Assembly: GCF_029835735.1 (NCBI RefSeq)
Contig: NZ_JAOEAL010000001.1
Location: forward strand, 2,728,001-2,792,000
DNA from: Shewanella sp. GD04112
GTDB taxonomy: Bacteria; Pseudomonadota; Gammaproteobacteria; Enterobacterales; Shewanellaceae
DNA: 64,000 nt
Direction: 5' to 3'
Program-made: the position numbers and the translations under genes
Shown: one piece after another, positions 54,395-63,759 of the stretch
Layout of the letters: each line of letters starts with the position of its first letter
Position numbering within the stretch: position 1 is the first letter of the stretch
Notes under the pieces: model-generated
What the model was told of the DNA's origin: nothing
The model's input: only the letters and a program-made list of their open reading frames with translations
Database searches by the model: none

Positions 54395-56551
54395 CTATAT
54401 CTGAGACATTTTCTGATAGTGTTCAGGATAACCCGTGATTTCAAATAATAACCTTAAACCTTCTCTAAACGCCCCATAATCAAACTCTTTAAAATCAATA
54501 ATATTCTGACCAAGTGAGTGTGATTCTCGGTTTATATATCGAATGAAAGCCTGATACTTCACTTCTTGAAGCTCTTGTTTTTGCATTACGTTGCTCAAAT
54601 CTGATTTCTGCACAAAGTTAAAGAAGTATTCAACTACGTTTCTCATACAGTTTGCGATCAAAGCAGCAGGTTGATCTTTGTCATTAATCACAGACCAGTA
54701 AGATTGATAGTCATTCTGTACTTCTTCATACTTCATCTTTTCAATCGTTGTACCTTTCGTATTTTTAGATAATCGATACAGAGATTGGTTTTTTGCTCTG
54801 CGGTCGTGCTTTGAATCAACAAGTTCATAAAAGAAGTAAAGACTGTGCGTGAGGATAAAAACTTGCTCCACCCCATCACTATTGAAGAAATCGTTCTTTA
54901 TTAGCTGCCCGATATTGTAAACAAAGATATGAGACAAGCTTGAAACTGGATCGTCAATTACCGCAATTTTTTTAACGTGTGCCTCATCAGCCGTTTGTTT
55001 ACCTTTAAACAATTCTCGGAAGTACAAAAAGCTAATTATCATCTTTTCACCCTCGGACAGCGACAAAAAGATTGGTCCCTCTGTTCCAGTTCTTACAAGT
55101 CGATATAGGGCTTTTTCGTGCTTCTCAATATGAAAATCAGTAATCCCAATATCAACAAGGCCTTTATTGATATTTTTAATCGAATCGTCAATGTTAACTG
55201 TTTGTTTTTGTTGCTCGGTTCGTTCAGCTTCGAGTTGAACTATCTCAGTATCGACATTTTCCTTATCTGCTTTCCACTTGATTATTTTGTCATTACTGTC
55301 TTTTTTACTTGATTCATACCCTTTGATGGTCTGATCGTATTCCCAGCGAACGATTTTCCAAAACTCGTCTTTAATACGTTTCAATTCTTGCGTTGAATTA
55401 GCAATTTTTTGGTTGTGAATACCGATGCTGGCATTAACAGCATCTACATGTTTATTAAAAGAGGCAACGTGCTCACTAAGTTCTTCCAACTCAACTTTCA
55501 GGCTTGGCGTTTGCTCTTTTTTCTGAACTTTGAGTAAATTGGATTTTAATGTTCCAGCAATTGACGCATAAGACTCTGTCATTTCTGCAAGGAACTCGAT
55601 AGAAAAAGGCGATGTCTTGTAGATTTCTAAATCAGTAAGAGAATCAACCATCTTTTGGTATTTGGTAAGTATTTTGCCTATATTCTGCTTACTTTCTTCA
55701 TACATCTCATCAAAGTAGTCTTTGATCTGCGCGATTAACTCAGGCGTAATCGTCTTAGACTGGCAAAACGGACACGTTTCATCTTCAATATCATCAAGGT
55801 ACTGCAAACCATCACTAACCCAGTCAGAGTTTTTCAACTGATTAATCAGTTTTGCGATTGGGCTATCTTCATTACCAATCACTATTTCTTTGAGTAGTTC
55901 TAATTCCTCTGGTAAAAGCTCTGACAATGAAATCTTAGGTAAGACGGTGTAAGTAGTGGCTTTATCACCATCAATTGCAGTAACTTCCTCTTTAAGCTGT
56001 TCAATCGTTTTAACTGGTTTAACGGTTGGCAAAGGGACAGAAACAAGATGATCGAATAGAACGGTTTTGTCCCCCATTAACCGTTCAAGGCAAAATTTCA
56101 GAACGCGATCACCACCAGAGTAGTTCGTCTTTATTTCCCAGGCCTTTTTTTCTGCCGTATCTTTCGCTTTCTTCAAAGCACCAATTTCTTTGTCAATGTC
56201 AGCTTGGTAGCCCTTGCTTTTTTCACTCAGTTGATCAATATCTTTCCCAAGCTGCTCTACCTTTTCCTTAGCTTCTTTGTTCTCTTTGGATAGGCTAAAA
56301 ATACCATTAATAGAATCTTTGGAATAAAAGTTATCTTGAATAAACCTCTGATTATAAACAAGAACCTTACACCCATCGTTTGTGTAAGAACAGTCTTTAT
56401 ATTTAGGATCATCGGGCGCATAAAAGTAGTTTGAGAATGTACTTTTTCCAGTACCATTTAAGCCATAAATGATGTTTACTTTTTTATCTGTATTGAGAGT
56501 TGTTGTGTTTCGATAACTTGCTACATCACCAAGGTTTATTTGTGTAATCAT
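54395..56551 (-). CDS. RloC/PrrC-like ATPase, candidate anticodon nuclease
   Basis: A 718-residue soluble protein of the AAA_13/ABC-Rad50 type. Walker A is GLNGTGKST (30-38). A central coiled coil carries a zinc-hook CPFC (C260/C263). The ABC signature is SLSEGEK (497-503), Walker B IAVIDDP with D533/D534, and the H-loop H569. The C-terminus has R637-N-V-V-E641 and H678 (INRESHS), matching the spacing pattern of the catalytic Arg-Glu-His of PrrC (R320, E324, H356). RloC proteins combine just these parts and cut tRNA anticodons during phage infection. Here there is no type I restriction system beside it. AT-rich compared with neighbours. Nuclease activity is an inference. Confidence 0.72.
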   Translation of the reverse strand: MITQINLGDVASYRNTTTLNTDKKVNIIYGLNGTGKSTFSNYFYAPDDPKYKDCSYTNDGCKVLVYNQRFIQDNFYSKDSINGIFSLSKENKEAKEKVEQLGKDIDQLSEKSKGYQADIDKEIGALKKAKDTAEKKAWEIKTNYSGGDRVLKFCLERLMGDKTVLFDHLVSVPLPTVKPVKTIEQLKEEVTAIDGDKATTYTVLPKISLSELLPEELELLKEIVIGNEDSPIAKLINQLKNSDWVSDGLQYLDDIEDETCPFCQSKTITPELIAQIKDYFDEMYEESKQNIGKILTKYQKMVDSLTDLEIYKTSPFSIEFLAEMTESYASIAGTLKSNLLKVQKKEQTPSLKVELEELSEHVASFNKHVDAVNASIGIHNQKIANSTQELKRIKDEFWKIVRWEYDQTIKGYESSKKDSNDKIIKWKADKENVDTEIVQLEAERTEQQKQTVNIDDSIKNINKGLVDIGITDFHIEKHEKALYRLVRTGTEGPIFLSLSEGEKMIISFLYFRELFKGKQTADEAHVKKIAVIDDPVSSLSHIFVYNIGQLIKNDFFNSDGVEQVFILTHSLYFFYELVDSKHDRRAKNQSLYRLSKNTKGTTIEKMKYEEVQNDYQSYWSVINDKDQPAALIANCMRNVVEYFFNFVQKSDLSNVMQKQELQEVKYQAFIRYINRESHSLGQNIIDFKEFDYGAFREGLRLLFEITGYPEHYQKMSQI

Positions 56552-56847
56552 ATTCTGCCTTTACCAACTGGAAATTGAACTTATTAGTTATGTTGATTTG
56601 AACCAACCATTGATGCGCCACAAATATTACATCCACTTTTAGATTGAGAAAAAGTATGTCAAATCACGGCTCAGTAATTCGGTAAATTAATTATGTGTAA
56701 ATTAAAAATGAAAAAAGCTTTTCGCGGAATTAACCGTGTCATGGTTAGTTAAGAATGCCATCAATACAGCAGTGTTCTTAATGGCATAAATATCATCTTA
56801 ACTAACCTCCCCTATCTCAGTAAATAAGCCAAAACCAATGAACTTAA
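56552..56847. other. A/T-rich spacer between the RloC-like and rhombotarget genes
   Basis: A 296-bp gene-free stretch, which must hold the RloC-like promoter. An inverted pair around 56744-56793 (TTAAGAATGCCAT ... ATGGCATAA region, with GTTCTTAATGGCAT) could form an imperfect hairpin. No promoter is assigned with confidence. Confidence 0.4.
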
Positions 56848-57695
56848 TTATTCTCTGCAGATAGTTAAACGGCGAAGCGCAAATATGCCCAGTAGCGAAA
56901 GGATTAATAGGGATAAACTGCCACCGCCGCTATAACCTTGTTTATGTTCAATGGTCGCAATATGTTCTTCTTTTACGCGGGTTTTAAAGCGGGCTAATTC
57001 GGCGTCTAAGTTAGTGATCATATCGTTTACCGCTAGCTCAAAGCCTTCGGCGGATTTTTCACGTAGCACGTTGGTGACGCTCACCGCGGTTGACGTGTCG
57101 GTAAGTTGGTTGATGCCTGGCGCCCTAAACAACATTTTTGGCTGCGCATATCAAATACTGCGGTATCGACAAAGGTTTGGATCGCGTTTTCATTGCCGGG
57201 CACCATATACATGCCAACTATGGTCCAATACAGCAGTGACGCCTTATTCTCGCTGCTTTGTAACAGTTGATCGTAAGACACTAGCGCCATCACATCGACA
57301 TCGTGCAAGCGGGCGACCTGCTGCAAGGTGCTAAAGCCTTTACCATTTTTAAGGTAAGTGCTGGGGATTAATTCGATACGGTCAATAAAGTCATATTTAA
57401 CAAAGGATTGTTTTACTTTATCCAGCAAGGCAATTTGCGAGCTGCTGTCGAGGGCTTCGGATTGCCAATGGGTGGAAGGTAAAAAGGCGATGCCAACCGT
57501 GATGGGAAGACGCAATACCGGAATACTAGGCTGTTGCGCCTCACGTTGTTTATCGTCGGGATAGAGATATTCAACCAGACTGCTGGAAACTACGTTTTTT
57601 TCGGTGGTGTTACCGTTAAAAAAAGCACTGCAACCACCAAGCAAGATGCTAATCGATGCCAGCGCACCCACAAGCGCTATGAATTTTGTCTTCAT
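56848..57695 (-). pseudogene. Rhombotarget lipoprotein with a single-base frameshift
   Basis: Starts MKTKFIALVGALASISILLGGCSA (lipobox LLGGC) at ATG 57695, with AGGGA upstream. The 0-frame runs to DTAVFDMRSQK and then a short tail ending at 57081. The -1 frame continues MLFRAPGINQLTDTSTAVSVTNVL and ends in a GlyGly-CTERM tail: GYSGGGSLSLLILSLLGIFALRR. The switch falls on a run of five A (minus strand, 57139-57135), where six would restore the frame. The tail is the signal for rhombosortase. Joined length is about 282 codons. Sequencing error, real loss or programmed slippage are all possible. Confidence 0.8.
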
Positions 57696-57837
57696 CTGTT
57701 TCCCTACCGTATCCTTACTGCGCACAGGCCATGCAACCCGTGCATATTGCCGCTACCTTAGCGAGTCATTGCTGTAAAAACAAGCCGTTAACTTCACATA
57801 TCACGCATTTGTATGGGCTTTTAAATGCTTATAAACA

Positions 57838-57864
57838 ACAAAGCCGCATCGGAATGCGGCTTTG
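57838..57864 (-). terminator. Terminator after peptide deformylase
   Basis: AAAGCCGCAT and ATGCGGCTTT form a 10-bp stem with a 4-base loop. On the minus strand the tail reads TTTGTTGTTTA. Confidence 0.7.
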
Positions 57865-57905
57865 ACTTAGATAATGACGACAATCAGTTGCGCAAATTCA
57901 TCTGC

Positions 57906-58397
57906 TTAGGCGTATTTACGCACTTTTTTCAACGCGATTTGCTGCTTTAAGGTCGATAAATGTTCGATAAACACTTTACCGTGTAAATGGTCGATTTCGT
58001 GTTGCAAAACAATGGCTAAAAAGTCATCGGTTTCGATTTCAATCGCTTTGCCCTGTCTGTCTAAGGCGGTGACTTTGACCTTTTCAAAACGGCTCACTTT
58101 AGCGCGATAGCCAGGGATAGAAAGACAGCCTTCTTCACCCACATATTCGCCAGACTTTTCAACAATCTCTGGATTAATCAGCACTAAGGGTTGATCGCGA
58201 TTTTCGGATAAATCGATCACAATCACCGCATCTGTGCTGCCCACTTGGGTAGAGGCCAGACCGATACCATCGTCGGTGTGGTACATGGTTTCGATTAAAT
58301 CATCGATAAATCCCTGAATCGCTTCAATGTCTTTTACGGGTTGTGCTTTGCGCTTTAGACGCTCATCGGGAATTGTCAGAATATCGAGTACAGCCAT
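57906..58397 (-). CDS. def: Peptide deformylase
   Basis: This metalloenzyme removes the formyl group from nascent proteins. The 163-residue protein has GIGLASTQVG (canonical GxGLAAxQ with a Ser-Thr substitution), EEGCLSIPG with the metal Cys, and VLQHEIDHLHGKVF with HExxH. The substitution in motif 1 and the position away from fmt/rsmB suggest a second deformylase copy. Confidence 0.92.
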   Translation of the reverse strand: MAVLDILTIPDERLKRKAQPVKDIEAIQGFIDDLIETMYHTDDGIGLASTQVGSTDAVIVIDLSENRDQPLVLINPEIVEKSGEYVGEEGCLSIPGYRAKVSRFEKVKVTALDRQGKAIEIETDDFLAIVLQHEIDHLHGKVFIEHLSTLKQQIALKKVRKYA

Positions 58398-58611
58398 GCC
58401 TGTTTCATCTCTTAGTGAGTCAAAAAATTTGGCGCTATTATGAACTATTCCTGTGTTTTCTCAATATTCAAAACTAAATAGTTTAATAAAAATCATTACA
58501 ATCGATTTTTTAGATTTAAATTGCAACAGTATCACGCGTCCTCTGTTTCACTTAGGCGCTATTTAACGCTACACTGGCTCACCTCATTCATGGTTTTATT
58601 TGGCATCAAAA

Positions 58612-59049
58612 ATGCGGTTCGCAAAAGATAAATCCCCACTTTATCGCTACTTAGAGCAAGATAAGGCCATTACACCAGACGAAACGAACAGCACACAAGA
58701 GACACAAAACACCCTCTCGCCGATGGCGAAGATTTGGCATATTGTCGCGATGATCCCGCCTGGCAAAGTCAGCAGTTATGGCAAGGTGGCCGATTTTGCT
58801 GGTTTACCTGGGCGTGCCCGCTATGTGTCGAAGGCGCTCAAATCGGCCCCCGAACATTTGTCACTTCCTTGGCATAGAGTACTCAACAGCCAAGGGAAAA
58901 TCTCCTTCGAAAAGCATTCAGTCTCCTTTCAGGAACAGATGGAATTATTGCGTATTGAAGGCGTTACAGTGAACTGTGGCAAAGTAGACTTGTCTGAGTT
59001 TGAGTGGCAACCGGATATGGCAACCTTAGTGATGTCAATCCCCTTCTAG
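58612..59049 (+). CDS. Alkyltransferase-like protein (ATL, MGMT family)
   Basis: A DNA alkyl-lesion-binding protein of the ATL group. PPGKVSSYGKVADFAGLPGRARYVSKAL is the winged-helix DNA-binding part, and LPWHRVLNSQGKIS shows Trp where O6-methylguanine methyltransferases have the acceptor Cys (PCHR). ATL proteins bind O6-alkylguanine and hand the lesion to nucleotide excision repair. ATG 58612 gives 145 residues, but the first 40 are an unusual Thr/Glu/Asn-rich stretch; ATG 58723 would give the typical length. The true start is open. Confidence 0.82.
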   Translation: MRFAKDKSPLYRYLEQDKAITPDETNSTQETQNTLSPMAKIWHIVAMIPPGKVSSYGKVADFAGLPGRARYVSKALKSAPEHLSLPWHRVLNSQGKISFEKHSVSFQEQMELLRIEGVTVNCGKVDLSEFEWQPDMATLVMSIPF

Positions 59050-59178
59050 TTTAATATATTGATCTATAAACTGTTTACACCCGATATGACCTCAGCTATA
59101 AACAATTAAGCTTGGCAGTTCAGCCAATGGGATAAACAGTGTTTGCCGCAATCTGTTTGCGATATAAAGGAGCATTAC

Positions 59179-59991
59179 TTGCGCACAATTCCAACGTTAT
59201 TCGTGAGTCTCGCACTCACCCACAGCGTATTTGCGATGGCGGCGCCAACGCCTTTAACGCCTCAAACTGCTGAATATCAAGTTAATTATGGTGATATTGA
59301 GTTGGGTAAGGCCAAATATCAACTGCCCGCCATGGAGGATGGGATCTACAAATATCGCTTCGACAGCGATCTTAGCCTGTTATTACTGACCGATGTGCGC
59401 CATGTACTGAGTGAATTTGGCCAAGAGGGTAATCAATTATTACCAATGCGCTATTTGCATGAGCGTAAAGGTGTTGGCCCGAATTTTATCGAGCAAACCG
59501 CCTTTGCCAAGGCTCAGGGGATGATCCACACCCGTTATAAAGATGAAAAAGGTAAATTCCCCTTCGAAGGCGATATTTTCGATCCGTTAATGGTGCAGCT
59601 GCAGTTTCGTCTCGATATCAGCGCAGGTAAAGAAGTTCTTGATTATAAGATGATTAAATCTAACGAACTCGATGAGTATAAGTTCCATGTGATAGGTAAG
59701 GAGCGAATGACAATTGAGAGCGGCAGTTACGATACAGTCAAAATTGAGGTCGTGCGGGACAATAATAAACGCCAAACCTTCTTCTGGATGGCACCGGATT
59801 TAGCCTACCTCCCCGTTCGTCTAACGCACTTTGAAAAAGGCAGTAAACAGCTGGATATCAAACTACTGAATTATCATTTCGACGATGTGCCAGTTGAAGT
59901 CGTACCCGCAGCCGTTGAAGCCGCTACCGTTGAAACAGATGTTGCGACGGAGCAGAAAGTCCCTAAACTCCTAGGCACAGGCGCGAATTAA
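59179..59991 (+). CDS. Exported DUF3108 family protein
   Basis: A 270-residue envelope protein of unknown role. TTG 59179 is chosen because AAGGAG lies six bases before it and the protein then starts with a signal peptide MRTIPTLFVSLALTHSVFAMA. The rest is a beta-rich DUF3108 domain: QTAEYQVNYGDIELGKAKYQL, ESGSYDTVKIEVVRDNNKRQTFFWMAPDLAYLPVRLTHFE. A Val/Ala/Glu-rich tail is at the C-terminus. Followed by a terminator. Confidence 0.82.
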   Translation: MRTIPTLFVSLALTHSVFAMAAPTPLTPQTAEYQVNYGDIELGKAKYQLPAMEDGIYKYRFDSDLSLLLLTDVRHVLSEFGQEGNQLLPMRYLHERKGVGPNFIEQTAFAKAQGMIHTRYKDEKGKFPFEGDIFDPLMVQLQFRLDISAGKEVLDYKMIKSNELDEYKFHVIGKERMTIESGSYDTVKIEVVRDNNKRQTFFWMAPDLAYLPVRLTHFEKGSKQLDIKLLNYHFDDVPVEVVPAAVEAATVETDVATEQKVPKLLGTGAN

Positions 59992-60070
59992 GCCTGATAT
60001 ACCGTAATCGCTGGTGTAAGACGGATTGAGTGCTGTCGCTGACATGCCGTAACAACGCTGCACAAAACAC

Positions 60071-60107
60071 AAAAGGCCAAACGTGAGTGACTCCGTTTGG
60101 CCTTTTT
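60071..60107. terminator. Bidirectional terminator between the DUF3108 gene and the amidotransferase
   Basis: AAAAGGCCAAACG and CGTTTGGCCTTTT form a perfect 13-bp stem with a 10-base loop. T-runs follow on both strands. Confidence 0.9.
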
Positions 60108-60150
60108 GTTTCTGATTTAATTCCGTCAAAGTGGAATGACTACGCCCCAA

Positions 60151-60930
60151 TTACAAGTCGATAAGCAGTTCACCTAAGCGGAACAACTTCCAATTGCCAG
60201 GTTGCATCACCTGCCAGTCTTCATTTTCGGTGAGCGGCCGAGTGGCGATGACAGTCACTACATCGTGTGGCGTGGTTTCTTTATCAAAATCAATCACGAC
60301 ATCGGTATCAATTAATTTTGCCTTGCCAAACGGCGCCCTGCGGGTGATGTAACACAGATTATTACTGCAATAGCTCATCAAGTATTCACCATCACTGAGG
60401 ATCATATTAAACACCCCAAGGGCGCAGATTTGTTCGGCAAGCGTAGCCACAAATCGAAACACCGCTTGCATGTCCTCTGGACGACGGTCACCAAACTTGG
60501 CCGCGACTTGCTCCAGTATCCAGCAAAAAGCCAGCTCGCTGTCGGTATCGCCGACACTCTGATAACGGGACACCTGAAACTTCGCCTGATAGTCGCTTAA
60601 CTGACCATTATGGGCATAGGTCCAATAACGACCCCACAACTCACGGGTAAAAGGATGAGTATTTTCAAGGGAAACACAGCCGCGATTGGCCTGACGAATA
60701 TGGCTTATCACCACCTCGCTTTTAATCGGATAGGATTTGATTAATTTTGCAATGTGCGACTCACTACTCGGGCAGGCATCTTTAAACGTACGGCTGCCAC
60801 GGCCCTCATAGAAAGTGATCCCCCAACCGTCGACATGGGGCCCAGTGACGCCACCACGCTGTGCTAATCCCGTAAAACTAAACACAATATCGGTCGGCAC
60901 ATTGGCGCTCATCGCCAGTAACTCACACAT
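60151..60930 (-). CDS. Class II glutamine amidotransferase, YafJ-like
   Basis: A 259-residue Ntn-type glutaminase. With ATG 60930 the protein starts MCELLAMSANVPTD, placing the nucleophile Cys at position 2 as required after Met removal; the frame is open 28 codons further but those would bury the Cys. RGGVTGPHVDGWGITFYEG and HIRQANRGCVSLENTHPFTRELWGRYWTYAHNGQL form the glutamine pocket. No synthase domain is attached, so the acceptor is unknown. Confidence 0.9.
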   Translation of the reverse strand: MCELLAMSANVPTDIVFSFTGLAQRGGVTGPHVDGWGITFYEGRGSRTFKDACPSSESHIAKLIKSYPIKSEVVISHIRQANRGCVSLENTHPFTRELWGRYWTYAHNGQLSDYQAKFQVSRYQSVGDTDSELAFCWILEQVAAKFGDRRPEDMQAVFRFVATLAEQICALGVFNMILSDGEYLMSYCSNNLCYITRRAPFGKAKLIDTDVVIDFDKETTPHDVVTVIATRPLTENEDWQVMQPGNWKLFRLGELLIDL

Positions 60931-61173
60931 ATTTCTCGCCTTTCTCAATCCAAATATCCACGGTTTTGCATTGTAACTAGTTGATGACATTTGTGGAATG
61001 ATCAAAGGTGACAAAAAATTTAAACAATTGTTTGAAAAATACTTGTATTAAAACTGCCTTAGGTTTAACTTTTATGCGACACAGGTCAGACCACAAACTA
61101 TAATTGTGATCGCAATCAACAAAACTCGTTATGACCTGTGATTGGCACTCGGTCATACTTAAGGAGAAATACA

Positions 61174-63621
61174 GTGACTACCCTACTTTGGATCATCGCC
61201 ATGATCTTAGTGCTAGGAGCCCTAGCTTACCTTCGGGTATCTTTGCTCACTGCCACTATTGCAGCCGCTGTTGTGATGACAGCCGGATGGACACTCGATG
61301 TTGTTGGCCCTATCTCTTGGATTATCTTCCTGGTGATCGCGCTGCCCCTCAATATCAGTGCATTTAGACAAAATGTTATCAGTCGCCCACTGATGAAGAT
61401 GTACCGTGGCATCATGCCCGAAATGTCTTCTACCGAAAAAGAAGCGATTGAAGCCGGTACCACATGGTGGGAAGCCGATCTGTTTGCGGGTAACCCGAAC
61501 TGGAAAAAACTCCACAACTACCCTGTCGCTCGTTTAAGTGCCGATGAGCAAGCCTTCTTAGACGGTCCAGTTGAAGAAGTGTGCCGCATGGTGAACCAAC
61601 ACCAAGTATCACATCAACTGGCTGATTTGCCTGCTGAAGTATGGCAATACCTGAAAGATCACGGCTTCTTCGCCATGATCATCAAGAAAAAATACGGCGG
61701 TTTAGAGTACTCAGCCTACGCCCAATCACGCGTGCTACAAAAGCTTGCGGGTTTAAGCAGCGAGCTGGCATCCACTGTAGGTGTACCTAACTCCTTAGGC
61801 CCTGGCGAACTGTTACAACACTATGGTACGCCTGAGCAACAAAACCATTACCTGCCACGTTTAGCCAAAGGTTTAGAAGTCCCTTGTTTCGCATTAACTA
61901 GCCCTGAGGCTGGTAGCGACGCGGGTTCTATTCCTGACTTTGGTATCGTGTGTAAAGGTCAATGGGAAGGCGAAGAAGTCTTAGGTATGCGCTTAACTTG
62001 GAACAAGCGTTATATCACCCTAGCGCCAGTTGCGACTGTATTAGGTCTGGCGTTTAAACTGCGTGACCCTGATCACCTGTTAGGCGATAAAGAAGAGCTG
62101 GGCATTACCTGTGCGCTGATCCCAACTGACGTTGAAGGCGTTGAAACAGGCCGTCGTCACTTCCCGCTGAACTGTATGTTCCAAAACGGTCCAACTCGCG
62201 GTAAAGACGTATTCGTACCATTAAGCTTTATCATCGGTGGTCCAAAAATGGCTGGCCAAGGCTGGCGTATGCTGGTTGAGTGTTTGTCTGTTGGCCGTGG
62301 TATCACGCTGCCATCAAACTCTGCCGGTGGCGTAAAAACCGCAGCGCTTGCAACGGGAGCCTATGCGCGTATTCGTCGTCAATTCAAACTGCCGATTGGT
62401 AAGTTAGAAGGGATTGAAGAGCCAATGGCACGCATCGGTGGTAACGCCTACCTGATGGATGCAGTGACCTCATTAACCACCACTGGTATCGACTTAGGTG
62501 AAAAACCTTCGGTTATCTCGGCTATCGTGAAATATCACCTGACCGATCGTATGCAGAAATGCGTTATCGACGCCATGGATATCCACGGTGGTAAAGGTGT
62601 GTGTTTAGGCCCTAACAACTACCTAGGTCGTGGCTATCAAGCTGCTCCGATTGCGATTACTGTTGAAGGTGCAAACATCCTGACACGTTCGATGATCATC
62701 TATGGTCAAGGTGCAATCCGTTGTCATCCTTATGTATTGGCCGAAATGGAGTCAGCGTTTGACACAGAGTCTGGCCAAGGCTTAGCCAACTTCGATGCGG
62801 CCATCTTCGGTCACATTGGTTTTGCGACCAGTAACTTTGTCCGTAGCTTCTGGTTAGGTCTGACATCAAGCCGTTTCTCTAACGCGCCATACTCAGATAA
62901 AACCAAGCGTTATTATCAACATATGAACCGTTTCAGTGCCAACTTAGCCCTGCTGTCAGACTTAGCCATGGCAACCTTAGGCGGTAACTTAAAACGTAAA
63001 GAGCGTATTTCTGCCCGCTTAGGCGATCTGTTAAGCCAGTTATACCTCGCTTCTGCGACCTTAAAACGTTACCAAGATGAAGGCCGTCAAACCGATGATC
63101 TGCCACTGGTACAATGGGCGGTTGAAGATGCACTGTACAAGTTACAGGCTTCATTAGACGATTTACTGGATAACTTCCCTATGGGTCTAGGCGGCGTATT
63201 ACGCGCCATCATGTTCCCATTCGGCCGTCCACTGAAACGTCCAAGCGATGTGTTAGACCATAAAGTGGCTAAGATCATGCAAACCCCTTGTGAAAGCCGT
63301 GATCGTTTAGGTAAAGGCCAGTTCTGGACTAACTCTGAGCACAATGCTGTGGGCATCCAAGAGCAAACGCTGAAGGATATTCTGGCTGCCGAACCTTTAT
63401 TCGACAAAGTCTGTAAGGCCAGTGGCAAGCGTTTACCTTTCATGTGGTTAGATAAAGTCGCCGCTGAAGGTAAAGCCTTAGGTGTATTGAGCGACAGCGA
63501 AGTACAACTGTTGGAACGTGCCGAAATCGGCCGAATGAAGTCAATCAATGTGGATGACTTTGACCCAGCAGAGCTACGCCCTGAAGTCGTCGCAACGACG
63601 TCACAGGAACGCGCCGCTTAA
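61174..63621 (+). CDS. fadE: Acyl-CoA dehydrogenase FadE
   Basis: FadE catalyses the first step of fatty-acid beta-oxidation, using FAD. GTG 61174 follows AAGGAG by seven bases and gives 815 residues (E. coli FadE has 814). Two N-terminal membrane helices (TTLLWIIAMILVLGALAYLRV and SWIIFLVIALPLNI) precede the dehydrogenase core: ALTSPEAGSDAGSIPDFG, GITLPSNSAGGVKTAALATGAYARIRRQF and HGGKGVCLGPNNYLGRGYQ. The C-terminal DUF1974-type domain covers about 530-800. Confidence 0.95.
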   Translation: MTTLLWIIAMILVLGALAYLRVSLLTATIAAAVVMTAGWTLDVVGPISWIIFLVIALPLNISAFRQNVISRPLMKMYRGIMPEMSSTEKEAIEAGTTWWEADLFAGNPNWKKLHNYPVARLSADEQAFLDGPVEEVCRMVNQHQVSHQLADLPAEVWQYLKDHGFFAMIIKKKYGGLEYSAYAQSRVLQKLAGLSSELASTVGVPNSLGPGELLQHYGTPEQQNHYLPRLAKGLEVPCFALTSPEAGSDAGSIPDFGIVCKGQWEGEEVLGMRLTWNKRYITLAPVATVLGLAFKLRDPDHLLGDKEELGITCALIPTDVEGVETGRRHFPLNCMFQNGPTRGKDVFVPLSFIIGGPKMAGQGWRMLVECLSVGRGITLPSNSAGGVKTAALATGAYARIRRQFKLPIGKLEGIEEPMARIGGNAYLMDAVTSLTTTGIDLGEKPSVISAIVKYHLTDRMQKCVIDAMDIHGGKGVCLGPNNYLGRGYQAAPIAITVEGANILTRSMIIYGQGAIRCHPYVLAEMESAFDTESGQGLANFDAAIFGHIGFATSNFVRSFWLGLTSSRFSNAPYSDKTKRYYQHMNRFSANLALLSDLAMATLGGNLKRKERISARLGDLLSQLYLASATLKRYQDEGRQTDDLPLVQWAVEDALYKLQASLDDLLDNFPMGLGGVLRAIMFPFGRPLKRPSDVLDHKVAKIMQTPCESRDRLGKGQFWTNSEHNAVGIQEQTLKDILAAEPLFDKVCKASGKRLPFMWLDKVAAEGKALGVLSDSEVQLLERAEIGRMKSINVDDFDPAELRPEVVATTSQERAA

Positions 63622-63657
63622 TCGCTAAGCTGTACTGCTAAGCCCATTTTAATAAAC

Positions 63658-63687
63658 AAAAAGGCACTACATAGTAGTGCCTTTTTT
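63658..63687 (+). terminator. Intrinsic terminator after fadE
   Basis: AAAAAGGCACTAC and GTAGTGCCTTTTT form a 13-bp stem with a 3-base loop, 36 bp after the fadE stop. Confidence 0.9.
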
Positions 63688-63759
63688 ATTTTCGCCTAGC
63701 TTAACAGGCTTATCTCTTCGCAAATACCAAGCTCACCTTAGCTAACCTTAGCCTTGCCA

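Noticed and set aside
54395..56551. RloC-like gene truncated by the IS10-like element
   Set aside because: The stop codon at 54397-54395 lies outside the target duplication; the frame is complete.
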